Below, piece by piece: positions 38,682-48,145 of a stretch of 64,000 bases of DNA. Made by a program: the position numbers and the translations under genes. The DNA is from Nocardioides ferulae. GTDB taxonomy: Bacteria; Actinomycetota; Actinomycetes; Propionibacteriales; Nocardioidaceae. Positions within the stretch are counted from its first letter, which is position 1. Each line of letters begins with the position of its first letter. The stretch spans positions 62,001 to 126,000 of the forward strand of contig NZ_QZVR01000004.1 of assembly GCF_003660455.1 (NCBI RefSeq), read 5' to 3'. The notes under the pieces are model-generated. The model was not told where the DNA came from. It was given only the letters and a program-made list of their open reading frames with translations, and did no database searches.

Positions 38682-40253
38682 ATGGGACCGACCGACCCCC
38701 GACCGCGCCGCACGATCGCGGTGATCAGCCACCCCGACGCCGGAAAGTCGACGCTGACCGAGGCGCTGGCCCTGCACGCGCAGGTGATCACCGAGGCCGG
38801 TGCCGTGCACAGCAAGGGCAACCGCAAGGCCACCGTCTCTGACTGGATGGAGATGGAGAAGGCTCGCGGCATCTCCATCACCTCGGCCGCGCTGCAGTTC
38901 GAGTACGCCGGACACGTCGTCAACCTGGTCGACACCCCCGGTCACGCCGACTTCTCCGAGGACACCTACCGCGTCCTCGCCGCCGTCGACGCGGCGGTGA
39001 TGCTGGTCGACGCGGCCAAGGGGCTCGAGCCGCAGACGCTGAAGCTGTTCCAGGTCTGCGCCCACCGGGGCATCCCGGTGCTCACCGTCATCAACAAGTG
39101 GGACCGCCCCGGACGCGACCCCTTCGAGCTGCTCGACGACATCGAGCGGGAGATCAAGCTCCGCCCCACCCCCCTGACCTGGCCGGTCGGCATCGCCGGC
39201 GACTTCCACGGCGTCCTCGACCGACGTGCCGGCGAGTTCGTGCGCTACACGCGCACCGCCGGCGGGGCCACCCGGGCCCCCGAGGAGCACATTCCGGCAG
39301 ACCGGGCGGGCGAGGCGGTGGGAGCGCCGTGGGACGAGGCGCTGGAGGGGCACGAGCTGCTCACCGCCGACGGCGCCGACCACGACCAGGACGGCTTCCT
39401 CGCGGGCCGCACCACGCCGGTGATCTTCGCCTCGGCACTGCTGAACTTCGGGGTCGGCCAGCTGCTCGACCTCGTGGTCGAGCTCGCCCCCGCCCCCGGC
39501 GCGACCCGCGCCGCGGACGGCTCCCTGCGAGCCATCGACGACGAGTTCAGCGCGTTCGTGTTCAAGGTGCAGTCCGGCATGGACACCGCTCACCGCGACC
39601 GGCTCGCCTACGCCCGGATCTGCTCGGGCGTCTTCCACCGCGGCATGTCGGTCACCCACGCGGCGACCGGCAGGGCGTTCTCGACCAAGTACGCCCAGGT
39701 CGTCTTCGGCCGCGAGCGCACCTCGGTCGAGGAGGGCTACCCCGGCGACATCATCGGCCTGGTCAACGCCGGAGCCCTGCGGGTCGGCGACACCATCTAC
39801 GCCGGCCCGCCGGTCGCCTTCCCCGCGATCCCCAGCTTCGCCCCCGAGCACTTCGCCACGGCGACCGTCACCGACGCCGGCCGCTGGAAGCAGTTCCGCA
39901 AGGGCATCGAGCAGCTCGACGAGGAGGGTGTCGTCCAGGTGCTCAGGTCGGAGCTCCGTGGGGAGCACGCGCCCGTGCTCGCCGCCGTCGGGCCCATGCA
40001 GTTCGAGGTGCTGGCCGCCCGGATGGACGCCGAGTACCGCGCCCCGGTGCGGCTCGAGACGCTCGGCTACTCGGTGGCGCGGCAGGTCCGCCCCGACCAG
40101 GCCGCCCGGGTCGCCGCGCTACGCGACGTGGAGGTCCTCACCCGCTCCGACGGCACGCCGTTGGCGCTGTTCTCCGATCGGTGGAAGGCGGAGGCGGTCG
40201 AGCGCATGCACCCCGACCTCGTCCTGGAGCGACTCCCGGCCAGCGGCGGCTGA
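38676..40253 (+). CDS. prfC: peptide chain release factor 3
   Basis: GTPase that removes RF1/RF2 from the ribosome after termination. 525 residues, or 523-524 from the following GTG or ATG. G1 SHPDAGKSTLTE, G3 DTPGHADFSEDTYR and G4 NKWDR are present, as are the RF3-specific stretches KLRPTPLTWPVGIAGDFHGV and RWKQFRKGIEQLDEEGVVQV. It stands alone, 61 bases after arsC, with its own promoter. Confidence 0.95.
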   Translation: MVMGPTDPRPRRTIAVISHPDAGKSTLTEALALHAQVITEAGAVHSKGNRKATVSDWMEMEKARGISITSAALQFEYAGHVVNLVDTPGHADFSEDTYRVLAAVDAAVMLVDAAKGLEPQTLKLFQVCAHRGIPVLTVINKWDRPGRDPFELLDDIEREIKLRPTPLTWPVGIAGDFHGVLDRRAGEFVRYTRTAGGATRAPEEHIPADRAGEAVGAPWDEALEGHELLTADGADHDQDGFLAGRTTPVIFASALLNFGVGQLLDLVVELAPAPGATRAADGSLRAIDDEFSAFVFKVQSGMDTAHRDRLAYARICSGVFHRGMSVTHAATGRAFSTKYAQVVFGRERTSVEEGYPGDIIGLVNAGALRVGDTIYAGPPVAFPAIPSFAPEHFATATVTDAGRWKQFRKGIEQLDEEGVVQVLRSELRGEHAPVLAAVGPMQFEVLAARMDAEYRAPVRLETLGYSVARQVRPDQAARVAALRDVEVLTRSDGTPLALFSDRWKAEAVERMHPDLVLERLPASGG

Positions 40254-40288
40254 GGGCCAGGCTCGTCCCGACTCCTCCACCGCTGACG

Positions 40289-41802
40289 TCAGTGGGAGGG
40301 GAGCTGCCCGGTGAGTCGCCCGTGCATGGCCGCGCTGGCGTCGTTCAGGCCATGGATCTCCACGCTCTTCCCCTTGTGGGCGTACTTGTTGGCGATCGCG
40401 TCGAGGGCGGCCACCGTCGAGGCGTCCCAGACGTGGGAGCCGGACAGATCGATGACGACCCGGCGCGGGTCCTCGGCGTACTCGAACTGGGTGTAGAGGT
40501 CGTTGCTCGAGGCGAAGAACAGCTCGCCGCTGACGGTGTAGAGGGCGTAGGTCTGCCCGCTCTCGTCCTCGAGCAGCTCGCGCTCGGTGGTCGCCAGGTG
40601 GGCGACGCGCCGGGCGAACAGGGTCATCGCGACGAGCACCCCGACGGCCACACCGATGGCCAGGTTGTGGGTGGCGACGACCACCACGACCGTCGACGCC
40701 ATGACCGTGGTCTCGCTCTTGGGCATCCGCACGAGCGTGCGGGGATGGACGCTGTGCCAGTCGAACGTGCCGACCGCCACCATGATCATCACCGCGACCA
40801 GCGCCGCCATCGGGATGCGACCGACGGTGTCGCCGAACCCGACGACCAGGATGAGCAGGAAGACGCCGGCGAGGAAGGTGGAGACCCGGGTGCGCGCCCC
40901 GGAGACCTTCACGTTGATCATCGTCTGCCCGATCATGGCGCAGCCACCCATGCCCCCGGTGAACCGGTGATGATGTTGGCCGCGCCCTGGCCCCACGACT
41001 CGCGGGTCTTGTCGGAGTGCGTGTCGGCGACGTCGTCGACCAGCTTGGCGGTCAGCAGCGACTCGAGCAGGCCGACCAGCGCCATCGCGAGCGCGTAGGG
41101 CGCGATGATCTCGAGCGTCTCCAGGGTGAACGGGACGTCGGGGACGAACAGCGACGGGAGACTGGTGGGCAGGTCGCCCTCGTCGCTGACGTCGGGCAGC
41201 GACCACCCCGCGGCCAGGGCCGCCGCGGTGATCAGCACGATGGCGACCAACGGGGCGGGGACCACGGTGGTCAGCCTGGGCAGCAGGACCATGATCACAA
41301 TGCCGGCCGCGACCATCGGATAGACCAGGAACGGTACGTCGATCAGGTGCGGCACCTGCGCGGTGAAGATCAAGATCGCGAGCGCGTTGACGAAGCCCAC
41401 CATCACCGAGCGGGGGATGAAGCGCATCATCTTGGCCGCGCCGGCGAGGCCGAGCAGCACCTGGAAGACGCCCGCCAGGATCACGGTGGCGATGAAGTAG
41501 TCCAGGCCGTAGTTCTTGGCGACCGGGGCGATGACCAGGGCGACCGCTCCGGTCGCGGCGCTGATCATCGCCGGGCGGCCGCCGAGGAACGCGATCGAGA
41601 CGGCCATCGTGAACGAGGCGAAGAGGCCGAGGCGGGGGTCGACGCCGGCCAGGATCGAGAAGGAGATCGCCTCGGGGATCAGGGCGAGCGCGACGACGAG
41701 GCCCGCCATGACCTCTCGCCGCAGGATGCGGGGGGAGCGCAGGGCGGCGATGACGGTGTCGTCGGTGGGTGCGGCGACCGCGACGGGGGCAGCAGTGGGC
41801 AC
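40289..41802 (-). pseudogene. SulP-family anion transporter interrupted by a single-base frameshift
   Basis: The N-terminal frame (from 41802 to about 40965) gives a normal SulP start: MAGLVVALALIPEAISFSIL, PRSVMVGFVNALAILIF. It continues to GANIITG and then reads out of frame to a stop at 40933. The next frame resumes exactly where expected with FTGGMGGCAMIGQTMINVK and runs through the last helices and a STAS domain (VVIDLSGSHVWDASTVAALD) to 40289. One base is missing in ACCGGTTCACC near 40964. Both halves are otherwise well preserved, so the lesion is recent or a sequencing error. The GTG at 41802 has GGAGA six bases upstream; a GTG at 41853 is possible. Confidence 0.85.
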
Positions 41803-41937
41803 GGGTGGTCTCCATCGAGGTTCGGCAGCGACCCGCGGCGAGGGCGAGGACACCTCGGCGGAGGGAGAAGAAGGGGGCGTTGCTGGGCAACATGCGGCCC
41901 GGCGCGTGCGTGACGCGGCCGGGCCGGGCCGGGCTCC

Positions 41938-41968
41938 ACCCTACCCTCACGTGAGGGCAGAGTGGCAA
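41938..41968 (-). promoter_or_regulatory. MerR-type promoter with 19-base spacer and palindromic operator
   Basis: On the minus strand TTGCCA (41968-41963) and TAGGGT (41943-41938) form a -35/-10 pair separated by 19 bases. The spacer holds the perfect palindrome CCCTCACGTGAGGG (41944-41957). An over-long spacer enclosing a dyad is the hallmark of MerR-regulated promoters, which the activator untwists. It drives the SulP gene, and the merR gene ends just upstream. Confidence 0.85.
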
Positions 41969-41981
41969 CTTCGTCGACGGC

Positions 41982-42383
41982 CTAGACGCGGGGGGCCTGG
42001 TGCTTGTGCACCTCGGCCTCGAGCTCGAGGGCGAACTCCTCGGCGGTGGTGAGCTGGGTGCGGATGGCCTCGACCCGGGCGCCGGCCGCCTCGCGATACA
42101 TGCGCAGCCGGTCCACCAGTGCCTCTCGCTTCTTGCCGCGGGCGATCTCCAACCCGTCGACCACGGACAACAGGTCGCGCATCTCCTCCAGGCTGAAGTC
42201 GAGCGGCTTCATCCGCTTGATCAGGGAGAGGCGGGCCAGGTCGTCCTCGGTGTAGAGGCGGAAGCCGCCGGCGCTGCGCGCCGACGGGGTGACCAGCTCC
42301 ATCTCCTCGTAGTAGCGGATGGTGCGCAGGCTCAGGCCCGTGCGGTTGGCCACCTCGCCGATCTGCATGTGCTGGCTGTTCAT
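41982..42383 (-). CDS. MerR-family transcriptional regulator
   Basis: 133 residues from the ATG at 42383 (GGGAG just upstream). The N-terminal winged helix reads MQIGEVANRTGLSLRTIRYY and the wing GGFRLYTEDDLARLSLIKRM; a long coiled-coil helix follows (about 75-125). No Cys-rich metal loop is present, so the inducer is not an obvious thiophilic metal. It lies directly upstream of the MerR-type promoter of the SulP gene on the same strand, a pairing common in actinobacteria. Confidence 0.9.
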   Translation of the reverse strand: MNSQHMQIGEVANRTGLSLRTIRYYEEMELVTPSARSAGGFRLYTEDDLARLSLIKRMKPLDFSLEEMRDLLSVVDGLEIARGKKREALVDRLRMYREAAGARVEAIRTQLTTAEEFALELEAEVHKHQAPRV

Positions 42384-42528
42384 GGCTCCCTGACTCCGGC
42401 CGTTCGTGCGTCCGAGGGTAACGCCCACGGGTGTCCCCCGGCCCACAGTGTCGGACTCGGAGGTTGGTGACTCCTACGCTGACGTGAATGGAGGTTTGCC
42501 CGACGTGGCGCCCGCGGGGCCTGGGGGG

Positions 42529-43179
42529 TCAGGGCGAGGCTGGGCTGAGCCGATCCCGGAGCGTCGAGACGCCCGGCCCCTCGAGCTCGTCGAGGTACTC
42601 CGCGCGGCCGGCCAGGCTCATCACGAGGGCGAGCGTCGACCCGCTCACCAGCGGCCCCTCGCCCGCCGTGAACGGGCCGTCGTCCGCACGCAGCCGCAGG
42701 CCGGCCGCGTTCGTGCGGCTCGCGACGGCGAAGTCGCGCCGGGCGTAGAAGTCGGCCACGGGGGTCAGGGCCTCGACGCTGGGCGTGCCGGACAGTCCGA
42801 GCGGCCGGCGGACGTCCTGGGCGTGCACGACGACCTCGCCGAGGTAGGCGGGAGTGTGCCCCGAGGGTGCCGTGGTGTTGTCGACGACCCTGCGGAACCG
42901 CTCGAGCGTCTCCGCGGGCGTGGTGCCGCGATGCTCGGCCATCCGGCGCTGGTTGTGCACGTCGGGGCGGAACCGGGCGCCGACGATGCTGCGCAGCCAC
43001 TGCCACTGGTTCAGGCTGGCCGCGGCGGTCAGGTGGGCCACGACCTCTTCGACCGTCCACTCCCCGCACAGGGTGGAGTGCCGCCACTGATCGTCGTCCA
43101 GCGTCGCCAGGTCCGCTGCGAGGGACGCCCGCTCGGCATGCGCCAGAGCCCACAGGTCGTCGTCCGGCCGGCTCGCCAT
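42529..43179 (-). CDS. maleylpyruvate isomerase-family (DinB-like, mycothiol-dependent type) protein
   Basis: 216 residues from the ATG at 43179. The N-terminal four-helix region with STLCGEWTVEEVVAHLTAAA carries the first metal-ligand His, and YLGEVVVHAQDVRRPLG the second; this is the pattern of the mycothiol-dependent maleylpyruvate isomerase/DinB-like family. Specific substrate is unknown. It is monocistronic. Confidence 0.8.
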   Translation of the reverse strand: MASRPDDDLWALAHAERASLAADLATLDDDQWRHSTLCGEWTVEEVVAHLTAAASLNQWQWLRSIVGARFRPDVHNQRRMAEHRGTTPAETLERFRRVVDNTTAPSGHTPAYLGEVVVHAQDVRRPLGLSGTPSVEALTPVADFYARRDFAVASRTNAAGLRLRADDGPFTAGEGPLVSGSTLALVMSLAGRAEYLDELEGPGVSTLRDRLSPASP

Positions 43180-43237
43180 CTCGGGTGCTCCTACTCGACG
43201 GCCACCTCGCTTGGTCGAGGCAGCAGGTGGCGGGTCT

Positions 43238-43978
43238 TCAGCGAAGGTTGCGGACCGCCGAGCGCGCGGGCAGCAGTCGCTTCGAGCCGGCGATCCGCGC
43301 CTGCCAGGACCCCGCCCTCGACACCGGCACCCGCGCGTTCCAACGGCCCTGGGAGTCGATGCCCGTGCGGGCGACCCGGCTCCATTTGGCACCGTTGGGT
43401 CGGAACCACAACTGCACGGTGACCGACTCCTGGACATACGTCGTCAGGCCGCGCTCGAACCCCTTGCCGCGGCTCCAGCTGCCGCGGAGGGAGGTGCGGC
43501 CGCCCGCGCGGCTGGCGCGCCGCAACGACACCGTGTCGTCGTACTTGATCGAGACCCGCTTGTGCAGCTCGACGGCCGGGTCGTCGTCGATGCTGAGGGA
43601 GAGCGCGATCCGGCCCGTGCCGGCGTAGGCGAGGGAGCCGCACAGCGTCAGCGGCGTGTCGAGCCGCACCTCGCCGGTCTCGCCGACGGTCCCCTCGAAC
43701 GTGCCGCCCTCGATGCTGCGCCCGTTGCCGTCCGTGCCGTTGATGATGGCGAAGACCTCCTCGCCCTCGACCGCGTCGAAGACCGCGGTGGCGCGGTAGT
43801 CCTCCCGGCAGGACGGGCGCAGGATCATCAGGCGCGGCGCCTCGAGCGTGACCGACCGGCCCCCCTGTGCCCCGAGCTCGTCCGGGGCGTGCGGGATCGG
43901 CGAAGCGGCGGGGGCGGGCGCCGACGTGAGGGCCACGGTGAGCGCGGCGGCGACCGCGATGGTGGTGACAGGTCGCAT
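43238..43978 (-). CDS. secreted protein with C-terminal beta-sandwich module, unknown function
   Basis: 246 residues from an ATG at 43978. Signal peptide MRPVTTIAVAAALTVALTSA with cleavage near APAASP. The mature protein has two Cys (in RPSCREDY and PLTLCGSL) that could pair. The C-terminal 80 residues (RTSLRGSWSRGKGFERG then VTVQLWFRPNGAKWSRVART) resemble the extracellular module in the small secreted protein at 13348-13752. No named family recognised. Divergent from the pirin gene. Confidence 0.7.
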   Translation of the reverse strand: MRPVTTIAVAAALTVALTSAPAPAASPIPHAPDELGAQGGRSVTLEAPRLMILRPSCREDYRATAVFDAVEGEEVFAIINGTDGNGRSIEGGTFEGTVGETGEVRLDTPLTLCGSLAYAGTGRIALSLSIDDDPAVELHKRVSIKYDDTVSLRRASRAGGRTSLRGSWSRGKGFERGLTTYVQESVTVQLWFRPNGAKWSRVARTGIDSQGRWNARVPVSRAGSWQARIAGSKRLLPARSAVRNLR

Positions 43979-44155
43979 GAACTCTCCCCCGAGGGTGTGG
44001 GCATCGGCGCTGCGGACCCGATCGTAGGAGCGCCGGACGGGACCGGTCCAGGGGCGAGGTGGCTGTCGGCATCGCGCCCGGCCCTGGCGCCGGCCGCCGG
44101 ACGCGGGAATGCTGAGCTGTCCGGCGCCGTTCAGTGCCGACAAGGAGGTGGCGCG

Positions 44156-45106
44156 ATGAGTGGTCCGGTGACCGAGGCCGACGCACGCTCCGACGTGGCA
44201 CAGGCCAGCCACCCCGAGCACGCGTGCATGGAGATCAGCGAGTCCCACGAGAGCAGCGTCGGCAACATCACCGTACGACGAGCGCTCCCGCGCCGCGGCC
44301 GGCGCACGGTGGGCGCCTGGTGCTTCGCCGACCACATGGGCCCCGCCGACGTCACCGAGAACAGCGGGCTCGACGTCGGGCCGCACCCGCACATCGGGCT
44401 GCAGACCGTGACCTGGCTGACCGACGGCGAGGTGCTGCACCGCGACAGCCTGGGCTCGGAGCAGGTGATCGCACCCGGCCAGCTGAACCTGATGACCTCC
44501 GGCGAGGGGATCACCCACGCCGAGGAGGCCACCGGCCACTACCGCGGCACGCTCGAGGGCATCCAGCTGTGGGTGGCGCTGCCGGAGGAGACCCGACACG
44601 GCGGTGGCGGCTTCGAGCACCACGCGGAGCTGCCGCGCGCCGACGTCGACGGCGGCGTGGCGACCGTGCTGATGGGCGACCTCACCGGTCTGCACCGCGA
44701 CCTGCGCAGCCCGGCCCGGCACGACACCCCACTGGTCGGCGTCGAGCTCGACCTGCACGCGGGCGCGACGGTGCCGCTGCGGCCCGATTGGGAGCATGCA
44801 CTGGTCGTCCTCGAGGGCGCGGTCGCGGTGGGCGGCCAGCCGCTGGCACCCGGCCGGCTCGGCTACCTCGGCGAGGACCGCGACGAGCTGCATCTCGAGG
44901 TGCGGGAGCCCACCCGGGTGATGCTGCTCGGTGGCGAGCCGTTCCCGGAGCCGATCGTCATGTGGTGGAACTTCGTGGCGCGCACCCGCGAGGAGGTCGA
45001 CGCGGCGTACCGGTCCTGGGCGGCCGACGACGGGGAGCGGTTCGGCCGGGTCCGCTCCGTCCTGCCGCGGATCCCCACCGCGGCCCCCTGGTGGCAGCAG
45101 CAGTGA
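44156..45106 (+). CDS. pirin-family bicupin protein
   Basis: 316 residues; AAGGAGGTG lies six bases before the ATG. The N-terminal cupin contains the pirin signature [20 protein letters not shown] with [20 protein letters not shown], whose His residues and ITHAEE Glu bind iron. Bacterial pirins may act as quercetinases or redox sensors; no specific role is shown. The stop overlaps the nhaA-fusion GTG, so the two are co-translated. Confidence 0.9.
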   Translation: MSGPVTEADARSDVAQASHPEHACMEISESHESSVGNITVRRALPRRGRRTVGAWCFADHMGPADVTENSGLDVGPHPHIGLQTVTWLTDGEVLHRDSLGSEQVIAPGQLNLMTSGEGITHAEEATGHYRGTLEGIQLWVALPEETRHGGGGFEHHAELPRADVDGGVATVLMGDLTGLHRDLRSPARHDTPLVGVELDLHAGATVPLRPDWEHALVVLEGAVAVGGQPLAPGRLGYLGEDRDELHLEVREPTRVMLLGGEPFPEPIVMWWNFVARTREEVDAAYRSWAADDGERFGRVRSVLPRIPTAAPWWQQQ

Positions 45107-46986
45107 CCTCCGACCCCGAGGCGCCGACCTGCGGGGCGCCCTCGGACGAGCAGAGCGCGCCCCGGTCCCGGCGTACCTCGCTGGCCGCCCAGCTCTCCGC
45201 GCCGCTGCGCGGCTACCTCGCCACCGAGTCGGCGGGCGCCGGAGCGCTGCTAGCTGCGGCGCTGTTGGCCCTGGCGTGGGCGAACTCGCCCTGGTCGGAC
45301 GGCTACCACGACCTGTGGGCGACCGAGGCCGTGGTGCGGGTCGGCGGTGCCGTGCTCGCGATGGACCTCGAGCACTGGGTCAACGACGGGCTGATGGCGG
45401 TCTTCTTCCTGGTGATCGGGCTCGAGGTGCGCCGCGAGCTCTCGGTCGGCGAGCTCACCGACCGGCGGCGGGTCCGGCTGCCGCTGGTGGCCGGGCTCGC
45501 CGGCATGCTGGTGCCGGCGCTGGTCTACCTGGCGCTCAACCCGACCGGCGAGGCCAGCCGTGGCTGGGGACTGGTGATCGGCACCGACACCGCCTTCATG
45601 CTCGGTGCGCTCGCCGTCGTCGGGCCCCGGTTCACCACGCAGCTGCGCATCTTCCTGCTGACGCTGACGGTGATCGACGACGTGGTCGCGGTCAGCGTGA
45701 TCGGCCTGGTCTACTCCGACCACCTCGAACCGGCGTGGCTGGGCGCGGCTGTGGCCAGCCTCGTCGCCCTCGGTCTGCTCGACCGGGCCCAGGTGTGGCG
45801 GGCGGCGCCCTACGTCGCGGCGATCGTCGGCCTGTGGCTCTCGTTGGTGCAGGCCGGCGTGCACGGCTCCATCGCCGGGATGCTGGGCGGGCTGATGATC
45901 GCCGCACGCGACCCGTCCCGCGAGCTGGTCGAAGGGGCCGCCGGCCGGTTCCGGGCCTTCCGCCAGTCGCCGATGGTCGACCTGGGGCGCTCGGCTCGCG
46001 AGGGGCTGGCCCGTGCGGTGTCGGTCAACGAGCGGCTCCAGGCGGTGCTGCACCCGTGGTCGAGCTTCCTGGTGGTCCCGGTCTTCGCGCTCGCCAACGC
46101 CGGCGTCCCGCTCGGCGGGGGGCTGCTCGGCGACGCCGCCGTCTCGCCGATCACCTGGGGGGTCGTGCTCGGCCTGGTGCTCGGCAAGCCGGTCGGCATC
46201 GTGGCCAGCGTGCTGCTGGGCAGGCGCCTGGGCCTGGGCCGGCTGCCGAGCGGCGTCGGCATCGGCCACCTCACCGGCGGCGCCGCGCTGTCGGGCATCG
46301 GCTTCACGGTCTCGCTGCTCATCGCCGGGCTCGCCTTCGACGACGCCGCGATGCAGGACCAGGCCCGGGTGGGGGTGCTGGTCGCGGCCGTGCTCGCCAC
46401 CGGCGCCGGCTGGGTCGCCTTCGCCGTGGCCGCGCGTCGGGGCGAGGGCGACGCCGACCTGCCGCGGACGCTCGACCGCGACGTCGACCCCGCGATCGAC
46501 CACGTGCTCGGACCGCGCGACGCGCCGCTCACCCTGATCGAGTACGCCGACTTCGAGTGCCCGTTCTGCGCGCGAGCCACCGGGCTCGGCCACGAGATCC
46601 GCGAGCGGCTGGGCGACCAGGTCCGCTACGTCTTCCGGCACCTGCCGCTCCCCGACGTGCACCCCCACGCCGAGCTGGCCGCCCGCGCCGCGCTCGCTGC
46701 CGATGCGCAAGGACGGTTCTGGGAGATGCACGACCTGCTCTTCGACCACCAGGACGAGCTGCAGCTCGAGGACCTGGTCGGCTACGCCGGCGACCTCGGC
46801 CTCGACGTGGAGCGGTTCGTGCGCACCCTCGACGACCCCGAGCTGGACCGCCGGGTGCGCGCCGACGTGGTCAGCGCCGAGGCCAGCGGCGCACGCGGCA
46901 CGCCCACCTTCTTCGTCAACGGGCGCCGCCACGTCGGACCGTACGACGCCGACACCCTGGTGCGGGAGCTCACCGCACGGACATAG
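45103..46986 (+). CDS. nhaA: Na+/H+ antiporter NhaA fused to a DsbA-like thioredoxin domain
   Basis: 627 residues. Residues 25-440 form NhaA with about 12 helices; the paired ion-binding aspartates are Asp192-Asp193 in TVIDDVVAV, preceded by [15 protein letters not shown]. Residues 455-627 form a thioredoxin-fold domain with active site Cys486-Pro-Phe-Cys489 ([13 protein letters not shown]) and cis-Pro motif [15 protein letters not shown], typical of DsbA-like proteins. The fusion is known in actinobacteria, but why an antiporter carries a redox domain is unclear. GTG start overlaps pirin. Confidence 0.92.
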   Translation: MTSDPEAPTCGAPSDEQSAPRSRRTSLAAQLSAPLRGYLATESAGAGALLAAALLALAWANSPWSDGYHDLWATEAVVRVGGAVLAMDLEHWVNDGLMAVFFLVIGLEVRRELSVGELTDRRRVRLPLVAGLAGMLVPALVYLALNPTGEASRGWGLVIGTDTAFMLGALAVVGPRFTTQLRIFLLTLTVIDDVVAVSVIGLVYSDHLEPAWLGAAVASLVALGLLDRAQVWRAAPYVAAIVGLWLSLVQAGVHGSIAGMLGGLMIAARDPSRELVEGAAGRFRAFRQSPMVDLGRSAREGLARAVSVNERLQAVLHPWSSFLVVPVFALANAGVPLGGGLLGDAAVSPITWGVVLGLVLGKPVGIVASVLLGRRLGLGRLPSGVGIGHLTGGAALSGIGFTVSLLIAGLAFDDAAMQDQARVGVLVAAVLATGAGWVAFAVAARRGEGDADLPRTLDRDVDPAIDHVLGPRDAPLTLIEYADFECPFCARATGLGHEIRERLGDQVRYVFRHLPLPDVHPHAELAARAALAADAQGRFWEMHDLLFDHQDELQLEDLVGYAGDLGLDVERFVRTLDDPELDRRVRADVVSAEASGARGTPTFFVNGRRHVGPYDADTLVRELTART

Positions 46987-47007
46987 GACGGCCGGGGGCG
47001 AGGCATC

Positions 47008-47023
47008 CATGACAGATGTCATG
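47008..47023 (+). promoter_or_regulatory. inverted repeat operator upstream of the ABC exporter operon
   Basis: CATGACA (47008-47014) and TGTCATG (47017-47023) are perfect inverted halves around GA. Further half-sites (TGTC, TGACA) follow at 47026-47036. The operon ends in a NarL/LuxR-type response regulator, and such regulators bind dyads of this size, so self-control by that regulator is the likely reading. Confidence 0.6.
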
Positions 47024-47101
47024 GGTGTCCTGTGACAGCGGCACCTGACGTCGTGAACGGGCGCACTACCCGGGCCACCGAGGCGGGTGGAGGGTGGAGG
47101 C

Positions 47102-48145
47102 ATGACTGACACCGCGACCCGGAGCCCGGGGCCCTCCGACCAGCGCCTGGACGAGACGAACGAGTCGAACCGGCCTTCCGTCGCCGTCGAGGTGCACGGG
47201 CTGCGCCGCACCTACGGCAGCGGAGACGACGCGTTCGAGGCGGTCCGCGGCATCGACCTCGCCGTCCGCCGCGGCACCGTGCACGCCCTGCTCGGCGTCA
47301 ACGGGGCCGGCAAGACGTCGGTGCTCGAGGTCATCGAGGGCCTCGCCGCCCCCACCGCCGGGTCCGTGCGGGTGCTCGGCCTCGACCCGATCGCCGACCG
47401 CCAGCAGGTGCGTCGCCGCACGGGAGTGCTGCTCCAGCGCACCGGCTTCGTCGGCGACCTCACCGTGCGCGAGACGTTGCGGATGTGGTCGGCCACCGTC
47501 ACCGGGGCCCGCCCCGTCGAGGAGTCGCTCGCGCGGCTCGACCTCACCGCGCGGGCCGACACCAGGATGCGTGCGCTCTCCGGGGGTGAGCACCGGCGGG
47601 TCGACCTGGCCTGCACGCTGGCCGGTGACCCCGAGGTGTTGCTGCTCGACGAGCCGACCACCGGGCTGGACCCGGAGAGTCGCCGGGCCGTCTGGAGCCT
47701 GATCCGTGACCTGCGCGACCGCGGCGCGACCGTGCTGCTCACCACCCACTATCTCGACGAGGCCGAGGCGCTGGCCGACCAGGTCTCGATCATGCGGGCC
47801 GGAGAGATCGTCCGCGCGGGCACGGTGACGCAGATCGTCGCCGACCATCCGGCGCAGATCTCCTTCCGCACACCCGACCACGAGCTCGGCGACGGTCTCG
47901 GCCTGGCGGGGGAAGCGGTCGAGGTGGCCCGCGACGGCGCGACCACGGTGCTCCGCGTCCGCGACCTGCAGGGGGCGCTGACCGACCTGCTCGTGCGGGC
48001 CCGGGAGCACGGCGTCCGGCTCGAACAGCTCACCGCCCGGTCGGCCAGCCTCGAGTCGGTCTTCCTCGACCTGGCCCACGACGACCGCGCCGACGACCCC
48101 GCCCGCGATGAACCCGCCCACGACGACCTGGGAGCTACCCGATGA
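47102..48145 (+). CDS. ABC-2-type exporter ATP-binding protein
   Basis: 347 residues; GGTGGAGG precedes the ATG. Walker A GVNGAGKTS, Walker B VLLLDEPTTGLDPESR and H-loop TTHYLDEAEAL are intact; the signature reads ALSGGEHRRVDLACTLAG, slightly divergent from LSGGQ. The C-terminal 110 residues form the accessory domain of drug-export ATPases. It overlaps its permease by four bases. Daunorubicin-resistance-like export is the nearest family; substrate unknown. Confidence 0.9.
   Translation: MTDTATRSPGPSDQRLDETNESNRPSVAVEVHGLRRTYGSGDDAFEAVRGIDLAVRRGTVHALLGVNGAGKTSVLEVIEGLAAPTAGSVRVLGLDPIADRQQVRRRTGVLLQRTGFVGDLTVRETLRMWSATVTGARPVEESLARLDLTARADTRMRALSGGEHRRVDLACTLAGDPEVLLLDEPTTGLDPESRRAVWSLIRDLRDRGATVLLTTHYLDEAEALADQVSIMRAGEIVRAGTVTQIVADHPAQISFRTPDHELGDGLGLAGEAVEVARDGATTVLRVRDLQGALTDLLVRAREHGVRLEQLTARSASLESVFLDLAHDDRADDPARDEPAHDDLGATR

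Noticed and set aside
40273..40299. Hairpin between prfC and the SulP gene as terminator
   Set aside because: CCTCCACCGCTGA/TCAGTGGGAGG pairs only with a two-base bulge and runs into the SulP stop; too weak to call.
40950..40980. Programmed -1 frameshift in SulP
   Set aside because: No slippery heptamer and no obvious stimulatory structure; full-length product without frameshift is normal in this family.
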